NCBI RefSeq assembly: GCF_033807715.1
Contig: NC_084599.1
Coordinates: 682,001 to 746,000 of the forward strand
Direction: 5' to 3'
Origin: Cololabis saira
Lineage: Eukaryota > Chordata > Actinopteri > Beloniformes > Belonidae
Length of the DNA: 64,000 nucleotides
Under the pieces are notes generated by a model. That model made no database searches, was not told the origin of the DNA, and worked only from the letters and a program-made list of their open reading frames with translations. Both the position numbers and the translations under genes were made by a program. Positions 1-11,211 of this stretch are shown here, one piece after another; position 1 is the stretch's first letter; the number at the start of each line of letters is the position of its first letter.

Positions 1-905
1 CCCTCTGCTGGATCCTCTCCAACAACCACGGCATTCCTTTCCTCGTCCATCTCTTGGACGATTTCCTCGTCATTACCCCTCCCTCATCGCCACCCGCTTC
101 TGGCTTGGTCACCCTGACTTCCGTCTTCTCCGAACTCGGGGTTCCATTGTCCGCCGAGAAAACAGAGGGCCCCTCCACTTCCCTCGAATTCCTCGGAATC
201 ACTCTCGACACAGATCTCTTTCAGGCTTCTCTTCCAACCGAAAAGCTCAACCGTATCAGTCTTCTCATTTCCAATTTCCTCTTAGCCCCAGGCTGCACCA
301 AACGCCAACTCCTCTCTCTCCTAGGCCACCTCAATTTTGCCATGCGCATTATTCCCCAAGGGCGGGCCTTCATCTCCCACTTGCTATCCATCGCTTCCGC
401 CGTTCCATCTCTCTTGTCTCCCATCTCCCTAGACAACTCGAGTCGTGCCGAGCTTCGTTTGTGGCTCAACCTCCTTGCCACCTGGAATGGGATCACTTTC
501 TTTTATGATGACCAACTGGCTCACCCCCACGATATCAATCTTTACACCGATGCCGCCCCTTCAATCGGTTTTGGGGGTTTCTACGACGGCAGATGGTTTG
601 CAGCAGGATGGCCCCCAGAGCTCGCAAACGAACACTACACGGCTTCTTCCGCTCTCTACGAGATCTATCCCATTTCAGTGGCCGCCATTCTCTGGGGCCA
701 CGAATGGACCCGCAAGTCCATTCTCATCTACTCAGACAACCTTGCAGTAGTCGACATAATCAACAAAGGACGCTCAAACTCCTCATCCATCATGCCCTTC
801 ATGCGCCGCCTAGTCTGGCACTCGAAATTCAGAAGCTTGGCCCCACATGCGGATCCTTCTCCAACACCGGTTCCTCCTTATTCTGCTTTGACCTTCAACG
901 TGTAA
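1..905 (+). pseudogene. Ngaro/DIRS-type reverse transcriptase-RNase H, 3' part
   Basis: This is the C-terminal half of a retroelement polymerase; the reading frame is already open at base 1, so the gene starts outside the window. Translation gives the RT active site as LLDDFLVI near base 45, then the thumb region. An RNase H domain follows, with NLYTDAAPSIGFGG, the acidic ALYEIYPISVA helix and ILIYSDNLAVVDIINKG. This RT/RH style, followed by a tyrosine recombinase instead of a DDE integrase, is that of DIRS/Ngaro elements, which copy RNA to DNA and integrate by recombination. At about 815-830 the frame jumps from MRRLVWHS straight to KFRSLAPHADP. In relatives I recall, an IPG..N..AD.LSR stretch lies between, so about 40 codons seem deleted. 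The frame ends at 905, overlapping the recombinase frame. RT/RH assignment is strong; the deletion is inferred from family memory. Confidence 0.9.
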
Positions 906-1880
906 ACCCAGCACTAAGACCCCTGATCATCGAATCCCAGAAAGCCATCATCAACAGCCTATCACCCACTACCTTATCAGCATACTGGACCGCCTGGAGA
1001 AGTTTCCGTTCATTTCATATTAGACACAACATAACCTTCCCATCATTCGACCTCATCACCCTGTCTAGCTACATCACCTTCGCCCATTCCGCTATGGCTG
1101 TTAAGACACAGACCATCAAAGTCTATCTCTGCGGTATCAATTTTTTTCTCCAAGCTCCTAACCGGCAGTCCAAGCCCAGCCTCTAATCATCCTCAGGTCA
1201 CCGCTCTTCTTAAAGGACTTCTTCGTCAAGAACCAGCCCAGAATCCACGCCGTCTTCCCCTTACTGCTAGTTTATTAACAACATGTATCCACACCATCCG
1301 CTCCGGTTACAGCACCCCCCACGTCGCTCGAACACTCGAAGCCATGTTCTTGCTTGCCTTTTATGGCTTCCTTAGATGCTCCGAATTTACTGCGCCCACC
1401 ATCCACTTCAACCCACGCCGCCACGCATGCATCTCCGACCTGTCTCTTTTCTCCGTCGACACCCTAGTCTTCTACCTGAAGCAAACCAAGACCAATCAAT
1501 CAGGTCCACCAACACCACTATTTTACTTTAAAGACCAATCACCTCTTAATACTTTCGAGACCCTGGCCTATTATTTGTCATTCCGGAAATCACAGAGCTC
1601 GTCTTCGACAGATCCTCTTTTCGTGTCCGAATCAGGACACGTCGTCACCAGATTCTGGTTTCACCATCACTTCCGTCAGATACTCTCTTTATCCGGTATC
1701 TCTCCCACGCACTACTCCGGTCACTCCTTCAGGATCGGAGCCGCCACTTCAGCCTCCCGCAACGGCATCCCAGAGCACCTCATACAGCTCATGGGCCGCT
1801 GGTCCTCTCGAACCTACCACCGCTACATTCGTTCCGATCTCAGCGACCTCAGATCCGCTCAGTCCCATCTCCTTAAGTAA
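890..1880 (+). pseudogene. Tyrosine recombinase of the Ngaro-type element, one frameshift
   Basis: This is the integration enzyme of the same retroelement. An N-terminal SAM-like core-binding domain is read in one frame to about 1142 (SPTTLSAYWTAWRSFRSF, then a helix around VKTQTIKVYLCGIN). The catalytic domain continues in another frame from about 1143 to 1880. Catalytic residues are visible: Arg in FYGFLRCSEF, the H-x-x-R box as GHSFRIGAATS, and the nucleophile Tyr in TYHRYIRSD. The switch of frame falls on a run of seven T at 1141-1147, so a single-base slip there explains the break. The element uses recombination rather than DDE integration, which fits the absence of conventional LTRs. 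The only clear defects in this part of the copy are this frameshift and the upstream deletion. Confidence 0.9.
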
Positions 1881-1890
1881 TCGGTTTTGA

Positions 1891-2080
1891 GGGTCCGTCG
1901 TTGCCCGGGCGCTGCGGCGGATCCCCTACCAGCTTCCCCACAACGCTTCGATCGAACTCCGGATCATCATCACCAATCATCGCCATCATCATCGCCTTCA
2001 TCATCACCGTCATCATCACCATCAACTCCTAATAAATCTGTTAAACGTATCTCGTTGATGGCGTGGTCCTTGCTAGTGAA
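1891..2080 (+). repeat. Ngaro-type split direct repeat, copy B1
   Basis: This 190-bp block begins GGGTCCGTCGTTGCCCGGGC, includes a CATCAT-rich stretch and ends CTTGCTAGTGAA. It lies ten bases after the recombinase stop and recurs almost exactly at 2331-2532. In the Ngaro/PAT arrangement (A1 - ORFs - B1 A2 B2) the two B copies follow the recombinase like this. A1 is outside the window. Confidence 0.85.
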
Positions 2081-2330
2081 TTGGAGCTTAACAAGCGAAT
2101 TTCGGGAGCAGGACCACGCCTCAACCACGCCTCAACCACGCCCCAACCACGCCCCAACCACGCCTCAACCACGCCTCAACCACGCCTCTTCCGGCACTAC
2201 GCCTGTCATTCATACTTTCAAATAGTAACCGAAACCTCAGTTCATCTTCGCTCTCGTTCTTTGCACCCCTCCCCCCCATCCCTTTCTCTCCTCCTTCTCC
2301 CTCTCTTTCTCTATCTCTTAGAGTCCTAGG
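2081..2330 (+). repeat. Ngaro-type A2 segment with CCACGCCTCAA minisatellite
   Basis: This is the 250-bp segment between the two B repeats and therefore the expected A2 repeat. It contains a short minisatellite (about 2112-2187) of an 11-base unit, ACCACGCCTCA/ACCACGCCCCA, repeated about seven times. A pyrimidine-rich tail follows. The partner A1 is not in the window, so A2 is assigned by position. Confidence 0.6.
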
Positions 2331-2532
2331 GGGTCCGTCGTTGCCCGGGCGCTGCGGCGGATCCCCTACCAGCTTCCCCACAACGCTTCGATCGAACTCC
2401 GGATCATCATCACCAATCATCGCCATCATCATCGCCATCATCATCGCCTTCATCATCACCGTCATCATCACCATCAACTCCTAATAAATCTGTTAAACGT
2501 ATCTCGTTGATGGCGTGGTCCTTGCTAGTGAA
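2331..2532 (+). repeat. Ngaro-type split direct repeat, copy B2 (element 3' end)
   Basis: This is the second copy of the 190-bp B repeat. It is 202 bp long because it has one extra 12-base CATCATCATCGC-type unit in the trinucleotide-rich part; otherwise I see essentially no differences. It ends at CTTGCTAGTGAA, after which an unrelated LINE reading frame starts at once. That marks the 3' boundary of the element. Confidence 0.85.
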
Positions 2533-3309
2533 AGGCTGCTTACGGCCGGCTAGCAGAACGTGTCTTTGAAAACCACGGGCTCAACTTTCGAACAAAGGTG
2601 ATGGTATTTCGGGCAGTCGCCCTATCCACCTTGCTGTACGCCTGTGAGACATGGACGCTCTACGCACGTGACCTAAAACAGCTGGAAAGGTTTCAACAAC
2701 TTAAGCTTCGCCAGATATTCCATGTTCGCTGGGAAGAGAAAATCACTAACATCGAGATTCTCAGAAGGGCCTCACTTCCAAGCATTGAAGCCACAATACT
2801 GCATCATCGCCTACGTTGGGTCGGCCACATTGCTCGAATGCCACCAACGTGCCTCCCTAAGATGATCCTGTATGGAGAACTATCGGAGGGCAAGCGTCCC
2901 CGAGGCGCACCAAAGCGTCGATTCAAAGACCAGCTGAAGCGGTCGCTGGCCCAGGCTGACATCCCCCAGGACAACTGGGAAACGATAGCTCAGGAACGAG
3001 ACTCCTGGCGCCTTAGAGTCTCCGAAGGAGTAGAAGCTTTCGAAAATGACAGGCGGCTACATCTTGAAAAAAGGCGCCAAGACCGTAAACGGAGACAAGC
3101 TCACAACCCTACACATGCAACTTTACAGTGTGAGCATTGACCAAGACTTTTTCGGCATAGGCTGGGCCTACTAAGCCACATGAAGGCGCATCAACGCCGT
3201 CAACAGCAACAACAACAACTGTAGGAACAGAAATAGAACCACAGAGGAAGAGCTGACACGCCGATGCCAAACTCGGAATATGAGTGGCTACCGACGACGA
3301 CGACGATGT
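2533..3309 (+). pseudogene. Non-LTR retrotransposon (LINE) C-terminal fragment and 3' UTR
   Basis: An open frame runs from the Ngaro boundary to a stop at 3140. It reads AAYGRLAERVFENHGLN, then TLLYACETWTLYARDLKQLE, HHRLRWVGHIARM and a basic tail with KRPRGAPKRRFKDQL. This is the conserved region after the RT domain of many LINEs, where a LLYGCETW-type block precedes a W-x-GH-x-RM block. The RT core and endonuclease are missing. The frame starts exactly where repeat B2 ends, so the Ngaro element probably inserted into this LINE, with the LINE 5' part left of the window. The 3' UTR ends in a CGA-rich stretch near 3309. The clade cannot be fixed from this fragment. Confidence 0.8.
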
Positions 3310-3319
3310 AGAACATGTA

Positions 3320-4430
3320 GATCACTTGTCCTGTAAAAGGTTAAACAATACAAACTAGAGCGTTTTTGTTATTTTTTAAATCAGGCTCTAAATATATTTC
3401 TGCTGCTTAAAAACAGGGGTGTTAAACTGGACATTATTCTGTATTCTTTGAACCTGTCATTATTCCACTGAATCAGATCCTGAATGTAGGAGTGATAATC
3501 AGAAAGTACAACATCAGAAGGTCCAACACCAGGCATCCGGCTGGAGGGGGAGTTGGTTTGAAATGTTGTTACACAGCTCTCAGGTAATATTGACGGCTAT
3601 TAGCACCACTGTTTGCAGTACAAATATATTCAGATAGTCAGAATTTATGAATATTCCTATGAAAGTAAATAAATAAATAAATACATGCCTCAGTCCAGAA
3701 GTCTTCTGACAAACACAGAGAGCTGAGTCCAAATGTTCACTGACAATATTACACACCTTGGTTCATCCTGTTTTTCAGTTTATTTTACAAGCTTGACTGG
3801 ATGTTCAGCCATGCTCCAGTGGACTTTTAAACCCACAATTTTACAGTGAGGGATTCCAATTACATTCAGTACCTAGAAAGACAAGGACAGAGATAGACAG
3901 AAGGAGTATTGACTAAGAACAAAGAAAAAAAATCAATGAGATACAGCTGAAGTGGAACTAAGCTTCATGATGCAGCTTCTATCTCTTCTTTGCATTTATT
4001 TTAGGATAAAAGTGGATATTTATCTAGTTTTTAAATGTTATTTAACTCACCACGTGAAGTCTCCTATATATGTTTATTCCTTTGTTTTCTTCCCCCCTCC
4101 TCCCCTCATTTACAGCCACTCATTATCTCGCTCTGTCTCTTTTCTTGCTGCTTTCCTCCCTCTTCTGTTTCAGTATGTGGCTCTGTCCCTACGTGTGCAA
4201 TGGTTATTCACTTCTCCTATAGTACACATGAGTTAAATTTGTTATATCACATTTTATATTTATACTATCAGGATGTTGAACCTGTCTTTATTCCACTGAC
4301 TCAGAACCTTAATGTAGGAGTGATAATCAGAAGATGCAATCCTAAGAAAAATTTGAGACAATATGGAACATTTTTAAAAGCAAAACTAAAAAAATGTTCA
4401 AACGGTATTAAAGGTATTGTGACATGAAAA
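3320..4430. other. AT-rich stretch without recognised gene; holds a dispersed ~56-bp duplication
   Basis: No coding similarity was seen. A block at 3451-3507 (GAACCTGTCATTATTCCACT ... AGTGATAATCAGAA) recurs at 4275-4331 in the same orientation with a few mismatches. This suggests two copies of one repeat or an old local duplication. Confidence 0.5.
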
Positions 4431-4658
4431 ACACATTTTTCTTGATTTTTTGTGTTTTGTTGGGTGTCTTGACATCAATTACACCCAAAAAACAACGAAC
4501 TTTTAACATTCAGTGTATTGTGTGCTTTCTGGGATTTTCCGCATAACTATGCAAAAACGGCGCATGTGGTTTGGTGGCGGAACGTGACGTCACGCCCCGC
4601 TAAATCACCGCCCCCTCCACCCAGCTCCCTGCCTCCTCTCCTCTCCAGCGCACCATAA

Positions 4659-4778
4659 AGGCTGATTTATGGTTCCGCGTTACACCGACGCAGAGCCTAC
4701 GGCGTAGGGTTACGCGGCGACGCGCACCCTACGGCGTAGGCTCTGCGTCGATTTAACGCGGAACCATAAATCAGGCTT
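4659..4778. mobile_element. Palindromic MITE of the GGCTGATTTATGGTTCCGCG family
   Basis: A 120-bp near-perfect inverted repeat starts GGCTGATTTATGGTTCCGCG and ends CGCGGAACCATAAATCAGGC, centred on a short CG-rich loop. Related copies or halves in this window lie at 16234-16372 (two left arms in tandem), 18071-18178 (full), 32893-32965 (degenerate) and about 50112-50133 (end only). It sits in a longer repeat-like stretch beginning about 4430 (AAGGTATTGTGACATGAAAA), which also looks like a MITE end. Confidence 0.8.
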
Positions 4779-5039
4779 AACACGGAGCTGTTTAAAGCCT
4801 CTTCTGTTCTAATCTCAAGTTTCTGCAAAATCAAGTGTTGTGCAAGTGCATTTTAGTTATGGCAATAATATGGGATTTAAAATCAAAGTGATGACATCTG
4901 TGTTATATTTCTCTTAATTTAGCCATGTGTTTAGCGGGCATTAAATATGTTTATTTCTGCTGTGGAGATTGACTTGCTTCTACAGCAAGTCTCTAGTGGC
5001 CAGTTGACAAACTGGAGGTTCCAACTGGATTATTCCGGC

Positions 5040-5225
5040 CAGATCACATGTGGAGAACATTCAAACGCCAACCCCACCCAGGGTGTGGGTTCCAACCCCA
5101 CCCAGGGCATGGGCGCTGAAGTCATTAACACGCACTTCAGCGCCCACAGCGTCCCTGGCGGGAATTGAACCCAGGACCTTCTTTCTGTGAGACGGCTGCA
5201 CTACCAGCTGCACCACCGTGCCCCT
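5040..5225 (-). repeat. L2-like 3'-end repeat (GAACCCAGGACC...CACCGTGCCCC)
   Basis: This block has the usual teleost form GGAGAACAT...AACCCCACCCAGG...GAACCCAGGACCTTC...CACCACCGTGCCCC, and it is shared with 8795-8930 and, more weakly, 41260-41395. A forward copy is at 57676-57800. In teleosts I associate it with L2-type LINEs and the SINEs they mobilise. Part of it is tandemly doubled (CCAACCCCACCCAGGG, about 5070-5107). Confidence 0.55.
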
Positions 5226-5349
5226 ATGATTTTTGCTTTTGCATTTTGTTTTATTGTTTTTTTTTCAGTAAAACTGTTCTTTTGGAGTCGCTGGTGGTGC
5301 TAAAAGTCGGTAATTAATTGGTGGAAGTGTTTTGATGTTAACTGTAGTG

Positions 5350-5965
5350 ATCTGACATCATATTCTAGCACAGAGACTGAAGACTCATCATAACATTGAT
5401 CATGGTCTTTTATGATGACTGATGGAAGGTTACAGCATGTGCAGATCGATGGAGTTTTATCAGATGTTCTTTTATCATCCCATGGATCATCCCAGGGTTG
5501 TGTTCTATCACCACTTTTATGTGTTCTTTATGTGTATACAAATGTCTGTCAGCGCCAACATGGACAGCACATCACGTCATCAAGTTTGCTGATGACTGTT
5601 ATCCTGTCGCCTGGAGAGCCATCATAGTCACGACAATGTTCCTACGGTGACATTATTTTTCAAGCATCAAGGTGGCCAAAACCAAGGCGATGATTGTAGA
5701 TTTTGGTAAGAATCCTGCATCATCTCACCTTCCATTATTGATGATCAGTCAGTTGAAGGTTCAAAACACTCCATCCGGTGTTATTCTTGTTTTACTGAAT
5801 CTGTTTTCACTTTTTCATGTCTTCTGGTATGAATTAATTGGTTAAAAAAAAAACACCCTCCAAGGTCTTTTTAAAATATGTGGCAAGGTTGCAGGCACAA
5901 CTTTATATGACGAGAATGACTTCTACAAAGTCAGAACTTTGAAGAAAGTCTGCACTATCATGGTT
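5350..5965 (+). pseudogene. Decayed L2/CR1-type LINE reverse transcriptase
   Basis: Frames jump repeatedly, but blocks of a non-LTR RT are clear. They are QGCVLSPLLCVLY (5495-5535), IKFADDC (about 5580-5600, the ADD active site in another frame), KVAKTKAMIVDFG (about 5670-5706), and further on LFKICGKVAGTT and FYKVRTLKKVCTIM (about 5865-5960). The order and spacing match the palm and C-terminal region of L2/CR1/Rex-type elements. Several frameshifts and a missing middle make it dead. It is 5'-truncated, and the repeat at 5040-5225 just upstream may come from the same family. Confidence 0.75.
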
Positions 5966-5969
5966 AATC

Positions 5970-7190
5970 TACGCCATCTGCTTTTTATAGCGTTTGTGCT
6001 GCTCCATTCGGGCTGCAAATGTAGTGTGCACAGGTGTCAGACCAGCAGACTTAAGAACTCATCTGTCCTTGTTTGCGGTCGCCTCCTCAATAACTCAAAG
6101 TAACTTTTTTTTTGTTTGTTTCTTTTTTTGGCACTGTCCTGTCTATTGTTATGTGAGCGTAGCTTTTTTTTTTAAACATATACTAGTAGCTGTAAAACAT
6201 ATTGCACCCATGGGGATGATAAAGACATTCTTGTTCTTGGTGTTGACAGTTTGGTCCAGAACATACTGTAGGCGTCACAGCCGTCAGTGAGAGGAACGCG
6301 CCGCCCTCACATTTCATAATTATTGATTTGCTGTTGCCATGAGTCCATGAGCCCCTCACCCGTTCACAAGCACCGTCAGGAAACCCAGTCCACGTGCAGC
6401 CGCCGCTCTCACCTGCAGTCACAGCAGGAGACGTTCAACCCACCGTGTCCAGACTGCAAATGAATCGTGCACCCACAAAGACAGGCTGGCTGATCCGGCA
6501 CTGGCCCAGCCATTTAATCATGGTTCATACATAACAATATATAATCCTCATTCAATTATAAAAAGGATTATGTAATATACTGTACGTTTATTAAATAAAC
6601 AACTTTTTAAAATGTTTGTATTAAATATCATTTTCAGTAAATATTGGAATAGTTATTTAATGGCGCTGCACCAGCCTATAGTCAGAATAACAAAGAGTTA
6701 AAATGTTGACAACAAAAAACAATTGACAAATGAAAATTAATTTGTAGTTCTTACAATATTTAGGATTTTTTTTACTCACTTTCTATCTCTCACAGGACTT
6801 TATTCCTCTCACCTACAGCATCCATTACAATTATATACAAATTGTGAAATTATGCAAATTATGTGATGAAGTCATTTAACGACTACTCACGACTTGTAGC
6901 CCATAGCTACTTCTTTACTGAAGAAAAAAAAAACTTTTAGTATGTAAATATATACTGAAAAAAAGCCTTTTCCTCAGAGCTGTTCATTCCACGACCCCCG
7001 TCTTTTTGGCTTGGGCCCCCATTTAGACAACAAAATGTGTGATGTCCACATATGTGTACACCAGGTCTTGTCAATGTCAATGTCAGCTTTATATATGTAG
7101 CACATATGAGGGCCTACCAAAGTGCTTTACAGTAAAATCATCATCAACTGTTTGCGGAAGGAGTTTCCTCTTCTGTACCCTGGGAAAAAC
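5970..7190. other. Stretch with no recognised gene or repeat
   Basis: This is AT-rich sequence with scattered poly-T and poly-A runs. Open frames here are short and have no motif I recognise. Confidence 0.4.
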
Positions 7191-7204
7191 AATGCTGGTT
7201 ATAA

Positions 7205-7740
7205 AGCCCCTTTCACATAGCAAAGCGCAGACCGCCACTGCCAATCCCATTCATGTGTATGTGCTACCAGCGCAAGAGCGGAACGCTCTGCTGCCGAGCT
7301 CGGCGGCGCCTGCCGCGTCGTTGCGCCGCGCTTACCTGCCTGAATTGAAATTTTTTTTATTTCACCGTGCCGCGCTGGGACGACATCTTGGCACGTCCAA
7401 TAAGAGAGAAGGGAGAAGAGAGAAAGTTGTGTCCAATAGGAGAGAATGTGGTGGAGGCTGCGCCGACTTTTCCCTGCACAGCGGTCGCACATACACAATG
7501 AATGGAGTTGTGTCGGTTGCTGTGTCGATTATGTTCTCACTCCAAACGAACCGCTCCAGGTCTGGAATGGAAGCGAGCCGAGACCACCTCTCCTGGGCGA
7601 TCTCGGCTCGCTTGTTTTGTCCCGCATCCGAGCGCGATTGCTGTGTTCAGATAAACCAAACAAATCGATGTTTAGGGGGAAACACTCCCTGTTCTGGAAC
7701 AACTGCTCCAAACGGGACAGGTGTGAAAGCACCCTTAGTC
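7205..7740. mobile_element. Possible DNA-transposon remnant bounded by CCTTTCACA-type inverted ends
   Basis: The left edge CCCCTTTCACATAGC and right edge GTGTGAAAGCACCCTTAG are roughly inverse to each other, and the interior is GC-rich between AT-rich flanks. Ends of the form AAGGGTGCTTTCACAC are common on teleost MITEs. The match is imperfect and no target duplication was found. Confidence 0.35.
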
Positions 7741-7744
7741 ATTT

Positions 7745-8040
7745 TGGCCCATGAGAAAGAGATTACAAGTAATCTTGACATGAATAGATTTGTGACATAA
7801 TTTGCCAAGAGCAGCCGCAGACTTGTCCTTTAGATGGTATCTGGGATAATAAGGATATACCCTGTAACCTAACCTGTTGCTTTATTACCTGCACATCTCA
7901 TTGTGTTCTAAGTTCTACCTTTGTGTGGTTACCTCCTCTATCACCTTAGAAAAAAAACAAAAACAAAACAAAAAAATGTTATCGCCTGCATGTTCATATG
8001 TTCAGTTATGCATTTAATTAAGAGAGGAGAAAACAAAACC
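7745..8040. other. Nothing recognised
   Basis: Plain AT-rich sequence with a short A-rich run near 7950-7975. Confidence 0.4.
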
Positions 8041-8935
8041 GGGTAAGACTAATGCCCACCCACACCTGGCATCCTGGTAACACCACTGGGGCCAGTCAAT
8101 TCAAAGAATTAAAAAAAAAAGATAAAAGGATCTTTAAAACAATCCTGTACCTGACCGGAAGCCAGTGAAGTGAGGAAAGCACCGGCGTGTATATCTTCTA
8201 ATTTCTTTGTCCTAGTAGATGCTTGAGTTCAGACTGGCCAATACGTACAGCTAGAGGTTTACTAAACACTAACTATAGGCTTTACTAAACAGAAAGTTTT
8301 AAGTTTAGTTTTAAAGGTGGAGGTGGTGTCAGCCTCCTAAATCCAGATTGGAAGTTGGTTCCATAGTAATGGTGCCTGATAGCAGAAGAACCGTCCTCCA
8401 AATCTACATTTAGATAATCTAGGAACTACGAGTAAACCTGCACTCCGAGAACGGAACGGGAAAGTGTAAGCCATTTACCATTTACCATCCCATTTTGTTC
8501 CCCCATTTTATCACTTCTACCTAAGTCCTGGACATTGCTCACCCTCTACCAACCCCGGGAGGTCCTGCACTGAGCTCAGGTCTCCTCCTTACTTGAGGAG
8601 TGAGCAGGCCGCTTCTTTTCACCACACAGGGTGGGGCTTCTCTGGCCAGACGTAGCACGTGGAAGGATCACGTTATTCCAGCCAAATCCTCCCCACCCCA
8701 TCTGGCGCCCCGGCTGGCCAGAGGGGGCATGTATAGCCCAGGACTGCTGCATGTTTTCTGAGGGTAGCTCCCATTAGCTACCCAAGGAACACGGGGAGAA
8801 CATCCAAACTCCACACAGAAAGGTCCTTTTCAACCCCACCCAGGTTGTGGGTGCTGAAGTCATGGGGGAACTTAACACGTTCTCAGCTCTAGGAGACGGC
8901 TTCACTACCAGCTGTGCCACCATGCCCCCATATAT
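8040..8935. repeat. Composite interspersed repeats, L2-like end at 8795-8930
   Basis: The first half (8040-8470) has phrases familiar from high-copy teleost repeats, such as GGAAGCCAGTGAAGTGAGG and GGTGCCTGATAGCAGAAG; its class is uncertain. The second half ends in GGAGAACATCCAAACTCCAC ... GTGCCACCATGCCCCC, which parallels 5040-5225 and is the L2-like 3' end in reverse. No coding frame was found. Confidence 0.45.
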
Positions 8936-9439
8936 AATTTATTCTTTTGATAATTAAAATTACTGGCTGAAGAGGAAAGAGAAAAGAACACAGAAAAGGC
9001 AGGGCCAGGCTTGAGTCCTGAAATTAAGGCATGGAGTGGTCCTGTACTGTGGAAAGTAGTGAGTAGTAGTGAGCGGTAGATTAGCATTGCAAAGGGTTCT
9101 GCGCACAAAGCAAAAGAAACTCTGGTATCTTTGATCCGGGCTAAAGCCTGCTTGTGTAAAAGCTTCAATTTGCTAAAACCATTCATCCTCTGCCTCTGAA
9201 GTATAGCAGAGAGTACTGGTTTTGGCCTGCTCCACATTCAAGCCTCTTTGCATAGAGCCAAATGGGGAAAGGGAATAAGCAGGTGTCTGCTATAGAGTGC
9301 TCAAGTCAAAGCTTTGTGTGTGCAATTTCAAAGCGATTTTTGCATGTTTGAACAGACTTTTGTGCTCACAGCCTGTTCTTGTGCTGCTATGTCCTGTGTC
9401 TTGGATGCTATAAAAGGCAATATTTAGGGCTTGATTTGG

Positions 9440-10790
9440 TTTGCATTAATTGCCAGGGCAAAATGGCTCAACAGCGCCCCCTTGAAAACTTTGTGCCTCA
9501 AGCCCCACGATACGGTTTGACGTACAATACACGAAAATCGGTACACACCTGTATCATGTCGCAACTTAAAGAAAAGTCTCTTGAAGTCATGCCCGAAACC
9601 GAACAGGAAGTCGGCCATTTTGAATTAATTGTGTAATTTTGGCGCAATTTATGCCATTCCTTCGGCAGTTAATACGGCCCGAACCGTAACGTGCCCCCAA
9701 GTCTGTTATACATCAAAATGTGCGTCTCCATCCTCTGACACCACGCATTACTTTTCTCTTTCAAAAGCGTTACCTTGGCGACGCTAGACGCCAAAAAGCG
9801 CTCCCACCCTTCATCTGATTGGTTCAGACAGAAAAAACTTTGCGCCTCAAGCCCCATAATACGGTTTGACATACATGAACGAAAATCGGTACACACCTGT
9901 ATCATGTCACAACTTAAAGAAAAGTCTCTTGGCGCCATGGCTAAAACCGAACAGGAAGTTGGCCATTTTGAACATTCTGAATTAATCGCGTAATTTTGGA
10001 GCAATATATGCCATTCCTTCGAGAATTAATACGGCCCGAACCGTAACGGGCACCCAGGTGTGTTATACATCAAAATGTGCGTCTCTATCCTGCGACTACG
10101 GGCATTACTTTTTTCTTTCAAAAGTGTTACCGTGGCGACGCTAGACGCCATAAGGGGCGCCCCCCTTCATCTGATTGGTCCATATTTGATAGTTCCCCAA
10201 AAGTCACCAAATTTTGCATGCAAGGCAGGCCCCCCTTCATCTGATTGGTCCATATTTGATAGTTCCCCAAAAGTCACCAAATTTTGCATGCAAGCCAGGC
10301 CTGGCGATAAATTTGATATTTCATGGTTTGCATTAATGGGCGTGGCAAAATGGCTCAACAGCGCCCCCTAGAATACTTTCCTCAAGCCCCACAATACGGT
10401 TTGACGTACATGCGCGAGAAATCGGTACACACCTGTATCATGTCGCAACTTAAAAAGTTAAGTTGGCCATGGGCGAAACCGAACAGGAAGTCGGCCGATT
10501 TTAATTAATCGTGTAATTTTGGCACAATTTATGCCATTTCTTCAGCCGTTAATGCGGCCCGAACGTAATGTGCACCCAGGTGTGTTATACATCAAAATGT
10601 GCGTCTCCATCCTGCGATTCTGGGCATTACTGTTTCTCAGTCAAAAGCGTTACCGTGGCGACGCTAGATGCCAAAAAACGTGCCACCCCTTCATCTGATT
10701 GGTCCATACAGATAAAACTTTGTGCCTCAAGCCCTACAATACGGTTTGACGTACATGCACGAAAATCGCGCAGTTGTTATTTTTAGAGCA
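9440..10790 (+). repeat. GCTGCAAGCAGCG-family interior: three tandem units with extra 66-bp duplication
   Basis: The landmarks GGCTCAACAGCGCCCCCT, CACACCTGTATCATGTCGCA and ACGGCCCGAACCGTAACG recur in order. The ACGGCCCGAACCG landmark lies at about 9672, 10031 and 10552, so the units are about 359 and 521 bp. The longer unit carries an inserted segment in which TCTGATTGGTCCATATTTGA ... TTTTGCATGCAAG is itself doubled (about 10168-10298, period about 66). The same blocks occur at 43680-45530, 56395-56560 and 62456-63460, in either orientation. Neither family terminus is present here, so this is an internal fragment of a larger element. Confidence 0.8.
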
Positions 10791-10799
10791 CTCGCTGTG

Positions 10800-11207
10800 T
10801 GGAGGTGCGTTTTCAGGGGGAGGTGGTTCTCAGAGGGGGTGGCCTAATTTTCAGACCTAACACTTTTGTTTCTTAAGGATAAAGTTGTATAAAAAATAAA
10901 AATGAAAGAAATTGTCCTTTATCCCCTTGTGTGTCTGTCTGTCATGCACGGTACGTGCGAGCGCATGTTGTCTGTTTCAATTCCGAGTGTTTTCGACGTA
11001 ACATTCATTATTAGTACCGCTGTGAATGTGTTATTGTTCTGAATCGCATCGAATTTAGCCGTTTCACCATTGATGCATTTAGGGACCATCGAAATTCTGA
11101 AATTGACGATTATTTTTCCATATCCACCGGTGTGTTCAGGAACAATTGGAATTTACTGTATTTGGCGAGAATTGTTATTATCAAGATGTTTACTGATTCA
11201 TACCACA

Positions 11208-11210
<3 letters not shown>
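10800..11210. other. Nothing recognised
   Basis: No gene or repeat family recognised. It lies between the repeat array and a GT microsatellite. Confidence 0.4.

Positions 11211-11211
<1 letters not shown>

Noticed and set aside
6183..6422. Minus-strand 79-aa frame as a gene
   Set aside because: No motif, no supporting context and biased composition.
9379..10371. Repeated open frames containing MSQLKEKSL and FDxHxRKSVHTC in the GCTGCAAGCAGCG family, also at 62.8-63.1 kb
   Set aside because: The frames recur because the DNA copies are similar. They exist in both strands and several phases, lack shared starts and stops, and show no known domain.
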